DNA from: WTGJ01 sp965237765
Lineage (GTDB): Bacteria > Chloroflexota > Anaerolineae > Aggregatilineales > Phototrophicaceae
Direction: 5' to 3'
DNA length: 64,000 bases
Assembly: GCA_965237765.1 (NCBI GenBank)
Contig: OZ250157.1
Coordinates: 620,001-684,000 of the forward strand
In this document: positions 33,396 to 41,029 of the stretch, one piece after another
How the letters are laid out: the number at the start of each line of letters is the position of its first letter
Numbering within the stretch: position 1 is the stretch's first letter
The notes under the pieces: generated by a model
What the model saw: only the letters and a program-made list of their open reading frames with translations
Database searches by the model: none
What the model was told of the DNA's origin: nothing
Program-made: the position numbers and the translations under genes

Positions 33396-35370
33396 TGCGC
33401 GCCTCACTCTGCGACGGCGAATCGGTTTCCTGCTCCACCTCCGCTGCCAGAGCTGACGCTTCATCTTCTGCCGCCCCGACAGCGGGAGAGGGCGCGCGTC
33501 GCAAGCCCAGCCGTTCTCGCAATGTCGGCCGTCCCAATTTGTGAATGGCGCCTTCCAGTTCGCCGATCTGGCCGCTGATTTGGTGTAGGGTGGCGCGTTG
33601 TTCGCGTTGGCTAGAAGCACGCGCCTCCCATAGGCGAGTCAGTGGCAGCAGCGCGTCGCGCCGCAGCTGCAGGCCATATTCGAGCTGGCTTTCCGCGCCA
33701 TCATCCAGCAGTTGCTGCGCCCGCTCCTGCGCGAGCCGCCAGCGACGGGCAAAACGGGCCGCCTGCCAGCGCGCCGATAGCGGCAACCAGAGCGCGCTGA
33801 CAATGAAGAGCGTGGCGAGAAGCCCCAATGCATACAATGGCGCCTCCGGCCGCCAATCCGCCAGCAGCGGTCGGCCCACCAGTGTGCCCAGCGCCAGGAG
33901 AAGGAGGAGCGTCTGCCCGACCGCCACGCCACTGAACAAGCGCTGGGCATTCGCGGCCATGCGCGTCTCTTCGCGGCGGCGTTCCTCATCGGCCAGCTGG
34001 CGCAGGGCCTGGCGCGCCTCTTCCAGTGCGCTACGGTCGTATCGGCTCGGCGCTGCTACCGTGCCCACCATCTGCGAGCGCGCCGCTTCTGGCAATTGGG
34101 TAAGGGCCTCATCCGCCGCGGCCACCAGATCGCTGATGTCTTGCCAATCGCGCGCTTCGAGGCGCCCGGCCAGCTGCTCGGCCGAATTCTGCCAACCTTC
34201 AGCGCCGACCAATAGGTCCGCCGGTAACAAAGATTTCTTGGCGCCACCACGACGAGCAAGCCAGCCCAGGCCAAGCAATTCGAGCAGACCACGCGCCACC
34301 AATCGCGGCAGCTTCCCCCAACCAAAACTCGTGCTCCAGGCCGCTGCTACCGTTTCCTCCACCACGCGACTGGTCGTGACGATGCCCTGCCGCGCGCCAT
34401 CGAGGGCCAAATTCCCCTGCGCGCGCGAGGCCGACACCTGTCCCTCCAAGTTCGCCACCGCGCGACCCAGCTCATCCCAGCGCGCTTGATTCTCGGCGAG
34501 GGCGGTTTGCGCTTCCGTCGTGGCGCGCTGGACGATTTGCAGGGGCGTGCTCAGTTTCTGCCGCAAACGGGCGCGGTCGCCCAGCTGCTCCCCTATGAAA
34601 TCGGACACTGCGCCCAGCCCGCTCGCCTGCCAATGACGCGCCGCCTCCTCTCCTCGCGCCGCCAGCCCCTCCTTCGCCGAGACGAGCCAGACGGGAGGCT
34701 GCCAGCCCAGACGAGCCTGGCTTTGCTCGCGGACGTATTCCAACACCGTCTGGCGTTCGTCCTCGTCCAGCGTATCCGCCTGGTTGAGCAGGATGATGGT
34801 CTTTTTGCCAAATTCTCTTAAGGCGCGCAGGGCATCCAGATTCTCGGCGGTCAGCGCCTGGCGCGCCATCATCACCCAAAAGACGGCGTCGCTACGGTGC
34901 AGGAAACGCTGCGTGATCTGCTCTTGCGCCTGGAAAACAGAGCCGAGGCCGGGCGTATCGACGAAGCTGACGCGGCTCAGAATCGGCGCGGGAAAGTAGA
35001 CGCTATCCAAAGATTCACCCTCGCGCCGCCGCTCGCTCTCGCTGCCCCAGCGTAGGATGGCGATGCGGTCCGTCGTCGGCACGGGGCCGACGGCCAGCGG
35101 CCCATCTGTAACGCCCAACTCATCGGTATCACGCCGAAGCAAAGCGTTGATGAGCGAGGACTTGCCGGCGCTGAAGGGGCCGACGAAAACGAGCAAATAC
35201 GGGTGGTCGGCGTGGAAGAGGGCGTCGCGCAGCTCATCGAGGCGCGCGGGCGCCAGCCCATCGACTTGTGTCAGCGTCGCCAGCGCCTCGTCCACCAAGC
35301 CACGCACGCGCCCGCGGAGTTGTCCGAAATCTGCGCTGAGCCGCGCCGAATGCTCCTCCGCCTCTGCCAT
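33388..35370 (-). CDS. Dynamin-like GTPase with membrane segments, first of a pair
   Basis: 660 residues. G1 GPFSAGKSS (64-72), G2 region GPVPTTDRIAI, G3 DTPGLG (138-143), G4 NQAD (196-199). A helical domain follows; two hydrophobic stretches (TLLLLLALGTLVGRPLL and YALGLLATLFIVSALWLPL) lie about residues 490-560 and are followed by a charged helical end. G domain plus long helices plus paddle is the bacterial dynamin layout; tandem genes occur for several of these (LeoA/LeoC-type and DLP1/2-type pairs). The ATG at 35370 follows TATAGC by ten bases. Confidence 0.9.
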   Translation of the reverse strand: MAEAEEHSARLSADFGQLRGRVRGLVDEALATLTQVDGLAPARLDELRDALFHADHPYLLVFVGPFSAGKSSLINALLRRDTDELGVTDGPLAVGPVPTTDRIAILRWGSESERRREGESLDSVYFPAPILSRVSFVDTPGLGSVFQAQEQITQRFLHRSDAVFWVMMARQALTAENLDALRALREFGKKTIILLNQADTLDEDERQTVLEYVREQSQARLGWQPPVWLVSAKEGLAARGEEAARHWQASGLGAVSDFIGEQLGDRARLRQKLSTPLQIVQRATTEAQTALAENQARWDELGRAVANLEGQVSASRAQGNLALDGARQGIVTTSRVVEETVAAAWSTSFGWGKLPRLVARGLLELLGLGWLARRGGAKKSLLPADLLVGAEGWQNSAEQLAGRLEARDWQDISDLVAAADEALTQLPEAARSQMVGTVAAPSRYDRSALEEARQALRQLADEERRREETRMAANAQRLFSGVAVGQTLLLLLALGTLVGRPLLADWRPEAPLYALGLLATLFIVSALWLPLSARWQAARFARRWRLAQERAQQLLDDGAESQLEYGLQLRRDALLPLTRLWEARASSQREQRATLHQISGQIGELEGAIHKLGRPTLRERLGLRRAPSPAVGAAEDEASALAAEVEQETDSPSQSEARNA

Positions 35371-35391
35371 AATCGCACCTGCTATACTGAC

Positions 35392-35481
35392 GTGCCCAGC
35401 ACGCCACTGCTGAATTATGCGCGCCTTTGGGATGAATTTCAAGGTTACCAGTTGGCGGAGGGAATTGGTCACTCATGCTGA
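35392..35481 (+). CDS. Possible short upstream ORF overlapping the lysA start
   Basis: Opens with GTG just after TATACT and codes 29 residues beginning PSTPLLNYARLW and ending with GIGHSC before a TGA that overlaps the lysA ATG by 7 bp. Codon choice is ordinary and no family is recognised. It could be a leader peptide coupling lysA translation, or chance. Confidence 0.25.
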   Translation: MPSTPLLNYARLWDEFQGYQLAEGIGHSC

Positions 35482-36794
35482 ATGACTCCATCCGCTATCA
35501 GGCTGGCGAATTGCATTGCGACGCGCAACCACTCTCGGCCATCGCTGCCGCCATCGGCACGCCCTGCTATGTCTACAGTCTGGCGCGCGTCCATTCGCAG
35601 TTGGAGCGCCTGCGGGCGGCCTTCGCTCCCACCCCCATCGCCATCCATTACAGCGCCAAAGCCAACGCCAACCTGGATGTGTTACAGACGCTCGTCGCAG
35701 CCGGCGCGGGCATCGATGCCGTCAGCGGCGGCGAAATCTGGCGCGCGCGGCAGGTCGGCTGCGCGGCGGAGGAAATCGTTTTTGCGGGCGTCGGCAAGAC
35801 GGCCGAAGAGATCGATTACGCCGTCAGCGAGGGCGTGGGCTGGATCAATATCGAGAACGCGGCGGAATGCGCGCTGATTCAGGCGGCCGCTGCGCGCGCG
35901 GGGCGGTGCCAGCGCGTCGGCCTGCGGCTGAACCCAGATGCAGTGGCGGCCACATTCGCCGCTATCGCCACCGGCCACGCCAGCGCCAAATTCGGCTTGA
36001 GCGCCGACGCCATTCGCGCCATCCTCGCCGAAGCGGACGCATACCCCGCGCTGGAATTCGCGGGCCTCCACATCCACATCGGCAGCCAATTGGGTGAGGT
36101 GACCGCCACGGGCCGGGCCATCGCCGCCGCGCGCGCGCTGCTTGACGAATTTCCGCAGCTGCGCGCGCTGAATATCGGCGGCGGCTTCCCCGTGCCTTAT
36201 GACGAGGGTGACGTTCTACCCAGACTGGAGGAATTTGTCGCCGCGTTGCGCCCACATCTGTGTGATCTGCCAGTTTCCGCACCCCTGATGCTCGAGCCCG
36301 GCCGCTCCCTCGTCGCCGATGCTGGCGTCTTGCTGACGCGCGTGCTCTATACCAAGCGCCAGCTGGGGCAAACAACCGTCATCGTCGACGCCAGCATGAG
36401 CGAATTGCTGCGCCCGGCGCTTTATGGCGCGCGGCATACCATCGTCCCCGTGCGCGAAAACGTCGCCGCGCCGCTAGAGACGCTGCAGATCGTCGGGCCG
36501 GTCTGCGAGACGACGGATGCGCTCGCGCGCGACGTGACGATGCCGCTGCCGCGGGCGGGCGACTTGCTGGCCATCCTGACCGCCGGCGCCTATGGCATGG
36601 TGATGGCCAGCAATTACAACGCGCGCCCGCGGCCGGCGGAGGTGGTCGTGCCGCACGAAGGAGTGGGCTGGCGGCTTTCGCGCGCGCGGGAGGATTGGCA
36701 AGCGCTCTACCCCGGAGAAACACGAAGACCCCCGGGCGAGGGGCCTTCCGCGATGGCGATGGCTGGACTCGAACCAGCGACCTCCAAATTATGA
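35475..36794 (+). CDS. lysA: Diaminopimelate decarboxylase
   Basis: PLP enzyme making L-lysine from meso-diaminopimelate, the last step of lysine synthesis. Alanine-racemase-like barrel with the PLP Lys in HYSAKANAN, the glycine loop NIGGGFPVPYDEG, LEPGRSLVADAG, and C-terminal GPVCETTD with the active-site Cys from the partner subunit. The protein should end near WQALYPGE, but there is no stop there: the frame runs 24 codons further, through the tRNA terminator and into the antisense strand of a tRNA gene (AMAGLEPATSKL). The ATG at 35475 has only a distant GGAGGG. A 30-codon upstream ORF overlaps it. Confidence 0.93.
   Translation: MLNDSIRYQAGELHCDAQPLSAIAAAIGTPCYVYSLARVHSQLERLRAAFAPTPIAIHYSAKANANLDVLQTLVAAGAGIDAVSGGEIWRARQVGCAAEEIVFAGVGKTAEEIDYAVSEGVGWINIENAAECALIQAAAARAGRCQRVGLRLNPDAVAATFAAIATGHASAKFGLSADAIRAILAEADAYPALEFAGLHIHIGSQLGEVTATGRAIAAARALLDEFPQLRALNIGGGFPVPYDEGDVLPRLEEFVAALRPHLCDLPVSAPLMLEPGRSLVADAGVLLTRVLYTKRQLGQTTVIVDASMSELLRPALYGARHTIVPVRENVAAPLETLQIVGPVCETTDALARDVTMPLPRAGDLLAILTAGAYGMVMASNYNARPRPAEVVVPHEGVGWRLSRAREDWQALYPGETRRPPGEGPSAMAMAGLEPATSKL
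36725..36747 (-). terminator. Terminator hairpin of the tRNA-Met pair, inside the 3' end of lysA
   Basis: On the minus strand AAGGCCCC and GGGGTCTT pair (one G-T wobble) around TCGCCCG, six bases after tRNA-Met. A T-rich stretch follows (CTTCGTGTTTCT). On the plus strand the wobble becomes an A-C mismatch, so the element favours the tRNA strand. Confidence 0.6.
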
Positions 36795-36828
36795 GTTTGG
36801 CGCTACTAACCGGCTGAGCTACATCGCC
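36754..36828 (-). tRNA. tRNA with anticodon CAT, probably elongator tRNA-Met
   Basis: Acceptor GGCGATG/CATCGCC, D arm GCTC-AGC type, anticodon stem CCAAA/TTTGG with loop CTCATAA, T arm GCTGG-TTCGAGT-CCAGC, discriminator A, no CCA. The acceptor is fully paired, so it is not the initiator. A tRNA-Ile2 (lysidine-modified CAT) cannot be fully excluded from sequence. Confidence 0.85.
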
Positions 36829-36895
36829 AGGGAAAGCGCGCTGACTGCGAAGCCATGCTCAGCGACCGTTCGCATACCCGACAGTCAGCCGCCAA

Positions 36896-36967
36896 TTGCG
36901 GGGGGAGGATTCGAACCTCCGACCTTCAGGTTATGAGCCTGACGAGCTGCCACTGCTCCACCCCGCT
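36896..36967 (-). tRNA. Initiator tRNA-fMet (CAT)
   Basis: Positions 1 and 72 are A and A (unpaired), the remaining acceptor is GCGGGG/CCCCGC, and the D stem has A11-U24; both are initiator hallmarks. Anticodon stem TCAGG/CCTGA with loop CTCATAA; the usual three G-C pairs are A-U, G-C, G-C here. T arm GGAGG-TTCGAAT-CCTCC, no CCA encoded. Confidence 0.93.
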
Positions 36968-36972
36968 ATGTG

Positions 36973-37001
36973 AGGGTAGCACAGCGCGATGAAGGTGTCA
37001 A
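36973..37001 (-). promoter_or_regulatory. Promoter of the initiator tRNA
   Basis: Consensus TTGACA (36996-37001) and TACCCT (36973-36978) at 17 bp on the minus strand. Only five bases separate the -10 from nucleotide 1 of the tRNA. The -35 overlaps that of the divergent methyltransferase promoter. Confidence 0.75.
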
Positions 37002-37025
37002 CACGGCTGTTGGGGCTGGTATAAT
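36998..37025 (+). promoter_or_regulatory. Promoter of the DNA methyltransferase gene
   Basis: TCAACA (36998-37003), 16 bp, then TATAAT (37020-37025) preceded by GG. Leader of about 18 nt with GGAGTGG before the ATG. Confidence 0.6.
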
Positions 37026-37049
37026 CGCGCCAGAAGATGGAGTGGATTG

Positions 37050-38546
37050 ATGCAAGATAACGCGCTTTATTACGGCGATTGCCTGGATTGGATGCGGCAA
37101 TGGCCAGCGGATTCGGTGGATCTGGTGTATCTGGATCCGCCATTCAATTCGAACGAGAATTACAATATCAACTTCGGTCAGGGCAACGGCATTCCCGCAC
37201 AAGTCCAGGCCTTCACGGATACTTGGAAATAGGACGAGGTGGCGGCGAGTCGATTCACGAGTATATCTAACGCCATCGCCCACCCCTTGCACAATGTGAT
37301 CACCGGTTTGCACCAGATCCTTGGCAAAGGCTCTATGCTCGCCTATCTCACCTACATGGGTGAGCGACTATTGGAAATGCACCGCTTGCTAAAAACGTCG
37401 GGTAGCCTCTATCTACATTGCGACCCGACAGCCAGCCATTATTTGAAAGTGATATTGGATACAATTTTTGGAGAAGATAATTTCAAGAATGAAGTGCTTT
37501 GGTGCTATCGCAACATGCCAACCAAAGCAAAAAAGTGGCAAGCGAACTCAGACACAGTTTTATTCTACACAAAGAGCAATCAGCACAACTTCAATGTATT
37601 GCGTGGAAAGTATACTGCAGGTAGTTTGAAAACCTACGAATCCGCTCGCCGAGTGGGTTACAACGCGAACCATGCACGGATGATGGTGACCATATTCGAT
37701 GAAGCAAAATATAAGAAAGCCGTTGCTGAGGGAAAGATCCCAGCAGGAATGCGTGAAACATATTTCGAAGATGAGGGCCCGCCGCTAAATAATTGGTGGG
37801 ACGACATCAAAATACTAGGTGGCCCGAAAAACAAAGAGCGCGTAGGTTTCACAACCCAAAAACCGTTGGCTTTATTGCATCGGATCGTCGCCGCTTCCTC
37901 TAACAAAGGAGATGTGGTCTTGGATCCATTTTGTGGTAGTGGGACGACATTAGTTGCTGCTCAGGAGCTAGAACGCCGATGGATTGGGATTGATATTTCC
38001 GCAATCACCATTGGTATTGCCCAGCATCGCCTGGAGCGAATCGGCATAAAAACCCCAACGCCCACTGGGATGCCGCGAGACTTCGTTTCCGCGCGCCGCC
38101 TCTCAGATGAAAAACACTTCGTATTCGAAGCCTGGGCCATCACGCGAATTGCGGGACTTTTCCCCAACGAAGTTCAAACGGGAGATTCGGGTATCGATGG
38201 CCGAGGTCTCCTATTGAGCAAAGCGGATGACCACCCTTCCAAAATGGTCGTTGCACAAGTGAAAGGTAGTACTACCTTCAGTCTGAGCCACTTCCGCGAC
38301 TTCCTGCATGTGATACAAAGAGAAAATGCGGCTTGCGGCGTCTATATCACGCTTACCAAGAACAGCACCGCCAAGGCCCGTTCGGAGGCGAGCAAGCTGG
38401 GAAATATCACACTTGGTGCCAACCGATACCCCCGTGCCCAGATTTGGTCCATCGAAGAATTATTTTATAAAAACGCAAAATGGCCCAGACTTCCGGCCTT
38501 AACCGATCCACACACTGGCGACGCAATAAAGCCGACCCTTATGTAA
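37050..38546 (+). pseudogene. DNA methyltransferase (N6/N4 beta class) with nuclease-like C-terminus, interrupted by amber
   Basis: Methylates adenine-N6 or cytosine-N4 in DNA. Catalytic motif IV LDPPFNS lies near residue 30 and SAM motif I DPFCGSGTT near residue 292; this order defines the beta class. At codon 61 a TAG stands in the context DTWK-DEVAASRF, where relatives have Trp, so a TGG-to-TAG change is likely. The frame is otherwise open. After the methyltransferase comes a ~130-residue domain with TGDSGIDGR (~377) and VVAQVKG (400-406), matching the Asp and (Q/E)xK of PD-(D/E)xK (Mrr-like) nucleases. Base composition is clearly more AT-rich than neighbours, and it abuts a tRNA pair: probable horizontal gain. 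Confidence 0.82.
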
Positions 38547-38551
38547 CCACT

Positions 38552-41017
38552 TCATGCCAATTCCCGCCGTACCACCTTGCCGATGAACGACTTGGGCAAT
38601 TCATCGCGCAATTCAAACAAGTGGGGCACGGCGTTGGCCGGCAAGCGCCGCTCGCACCATTCCTTCAACGCGCTTTCCGCCAGCTCCTGCCCCGGCCGCG
38701 GCACCACATAAGCCTTCACCACCTGCCTGTCGCCGCCTGTGGCAACGCCCGCCACTACCGCCTCCAGCACGGCCGGGTGCTCGTACAGCACTTCTTCGAC
38801 ATCACGCGGGAAGATCGTCTCTCCCCCAATCTGGATGAGGTCCGCCACCCGATTCAGGATGCGGAAATAGCCTGCGTCATCCATCAGGGCCATATCGCCC
38901 GTCGAGAGCCAGCCATCCTCGAGCGGCGACGCCTCTTCGCCCCAATAACCGGCGAATACCTGCGGCCCGCGCACCTGCAATTCGCCCACTTCGCCGGCTG
39001 GCAAAGGCGCGCGCGTCCGCAAATCGACGATGCGCGCGTCCGTGCTGGAAACCGGCAGACCTATCGAGCCTTCGCGCCGCTGACCGCGGAAGGGGTTGGC
39101 GTGCGTCACGGGCGACGCTTCCGTCAGGCCATACCCCTCCAACACGCGCCCGCGCGTCAGCTTCTCGAAGGCTTCTTGCACCTCAATCGGCAGCGGCGCG
39201 GATCCGCTCAAGCAAGCGCTGATGCTCTCCAGGCCATATCGGCGCACATTCGGCACCTGATTGATGGCGGCAAATAGCGAGGGCACGGCGGGGAAGATCG
39301 ACGGTCGGTGCTGCCGCACCTTCTCCAACAAAGTCGGCAAATCCAGGTAGGGCAACAGCACCATCGTCGCGCCGATAGCGATGGGCAGGTTCATGCAGGT
39401 CGTCATCGCGAAACTATGCAGCAACGGCAGGGCGGCCATGCTGCATTCCCCACCATAGCGCAACGTCGGCGTCCAATGGCGCGTCTGCATGACGTTGGCG
39501 ACCAGGTTGCGATGCGTGAGGCAAGCGGGGCGCGGCTCATCGGTCGTGCCGCTGGTATAGGCGATGACGGCGAGCTGCTCGAGGTCGATTTCAGCCTGTG
39601 GCGGCCCTTCCTCCATCACCTCTTCCGGCAATTCAGAAAGCCAGTACGCGCCCGGCGGGATTTCCCCCGCCGCTTCCAGCGGCCAACCGCGCAGCTCAGC
39701 CTGTTGCTGATAGATCGCCGACGGTAATTCCTGCCGCATATCCACCAGCAGCAGGCGCATATTGGGCAATTCGGCGAGCGCCGCCAGCAATTCCTCGCCC
39801 TGGCTGATCGTGACGACCAGCCGCGCGCCCACTTCGGCCGCCTGCCGCGCGATCGCCTGTGGCGCCGCTTCGGGATTCGGCAACACGACCACGCCACCCA
39901 GCTTCAACGTAGCGTAATAGGCGAGCACGAGCGCCGGGATATTCGGCAGGACGAGCATCACCCGTTCACCCGCCGCAAGCCCCAGGCCGCGCAGGGCATG
40001 CGCCAAACGGTTCGCGCGGGCATCCAACTCAGCGTAGGTCAGGCGCTGACCAAAGCAGACCAGCGCCAGCCGCTTCGGCAGCCAGCGCGCCGTGTTCTCC
40101 AGGAAACGGTGCAAGGGATGCCGCGGGATGGGCACACTATGTGACACGTCTGTGTCATATGCTAGATGCCAGACTCGCCGCTCCTCCGCCGCTGATTCGT
40201 CGCGCCGCTCCCGCCAGCTACCCATGCCACCACCCATGAAACGCTCCATCGCGCGGTTGACGGCGCGATGCCGCTCCAATTGCACCTTATGCTTGGCCGA
40301 ACCGATATCCTGTACTTCCGCGCCAGGGATGTTCGTCCCTACCTCGTCGTAATAGCGGCGCGGGACATATCTGTCGCGCATCCCGGTGAGCACGAGGGAG
40401 AGCGTCTGCAGCTGTCGCATCTTCTCCCAGCCATTCCATTTTTCGAGGTTGTTGCGCATCATCCGATTCATGACGTGGATTTCCGCGTTCCAACGCGGGC
40501 GATAGGGCCACAAGGGGCGGAAGATGGCCGTCGGCAAGCGAAAAACCCAGCGCGCTGCCCGCGGCACCGGCCATTCGCCCGCTGTGGAAATCAGCACCAG
40601 CTGCTCCAGCCGATCCGCGTGAGCGGCGGCGTATTCCACCGCGATGGAGCCGCCGAAGGAATGCCCGGCCAACACGAAGCGTTCGGGCAAATTGCGCGCC
40701 TCGACGACGGCTTGCAAATCAGCCACCAGCTCGGCCATCGTGTATTGCGAATAGGGCGCGTCGGATTGGCCGTGGCCGCGCAAATCGGGCACAATGACGC
40801 GGAAATTGCGCGCGAAATAGTTGATCTGGTATTCCCAGGTTTCCGCACAGCCGGCGAAGCCATGCACCAGCATCAACGTGCGCTCGACCCCTTCGGGCCA
40901 GATATCGATGACGGACATGCGCGCGCCTTCGACGCCCGGCAAGGGCACATCGACGCGATAGAGGCTGTAATCCAGCTGGAAGGCGGCGCGCTTCAGGCCG
41001 CGCAGTTTACGTCTCAT
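38552..41017 (-). CDS. Fusion of alpha/beta hydrolase and long-chain acyl-CoA ligase
   Basis: 821 residues, two enzymes in one chain. Residues ~35-275 form an alpha/beta hydrolase: oxyanion region LVHGFAG, nucleophile GHSFGG, and an acid Asp in GMRDRYVP. Residues ~300-821 form an AMP-binding acyl-CoA synthetase of FadD type: YTSGTTDEPR (the P-loop, with G-to-D and K-to-R changes), LEGYGLTEASPV, GWLSTGDMALMD, and the C-terminal catalytic Lys in FIGKVVRREL. It may release a fatty acid from an ester and activate it in one pass. Fused OleBC beta-lactone enzymes are a weaker alternative. Twelve bases after murF, hence the same operon. Confidence 0.85.
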   Translation of the reverse strand: MRRKLRGLKRAAFQLDYSLYRVDVPLPGVEGARMSVIDIWPEGVERTLMLVHGFAGCAETWEYQINYFARNFRVIVPDLRGHGQSDAPYSQYTMAELVADLQAVVEARNLPERFVLAGHSFGGSIAVEYAAAHADRLEQLVLISTAGEWPVPRAARWVFRLPTAIFRPLWPYRPRWNAEIHVMNRMMRNNLEKWNGWEKMRQLQTLSLVLTGMRDRYVPRRYYDEVGTNIPGAEVQDIGSAKHKVQLERHRAVNRAMERFMGGGMGSWRERRDESAAEERRVWHLAYDTDVSHSVPIPRHPLHRFLENTARWLPKRLALVCFGQRLTYAELDARANRLAHALRGLGLAAGERVMLVLPNIPALVLAYYATLKLGGVVVLPNPEAAPQAIARQAAEVGARLVVTISQGEELLAALAELPNMRLLLVDMRQELPSAIYQQQAELRGWPLEAAGEIPPGAYWLSELPEEVMEEGPPQAEIDLEQLAVIAYTSGTTDEPRPACLTHRNLVANVMQTRHWTPTLRYGGECSMAALPLLHSFAMTTCMNLPIAIGATMVLLPYLDLPTLLEKVRQHRPSIFPAVPSLFAAINQVPNVRRYGLESISACLSGSAPLPIEVQEAFEKLTRGRVLEGYGLTEASPVTHANPFRGQRREGSIGLPVSSTDARIVDLRTRAPLPAGEVGELQVRGPQVFAGYWGEEASPLEDGWLSTGDMALMDDAGYFRILNRVADLIQIGGETIFPRDVEEVLYEHPAVLEAVVAGVATGGDRQVVKAYVVPRPGQELAESALKEWCERRLPANAVPHLFELRDELPKSFIGKVVRRELA

Positions 41018-41029
41018 CGCCCCATCCGT

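Noticed and set aside
36754..36828. Second initiator tRNA
   Set aside because: Fully paired acceptor stem and normal D stem; it is an elongator-type tRNA.
38552..41017. OleBC fusion (beta-lactone/olefin synthesis)
   Set aside because: The ligase half matches FadD-type acyl-CoA synthetases better and no oleA or oleD gene is nearby.
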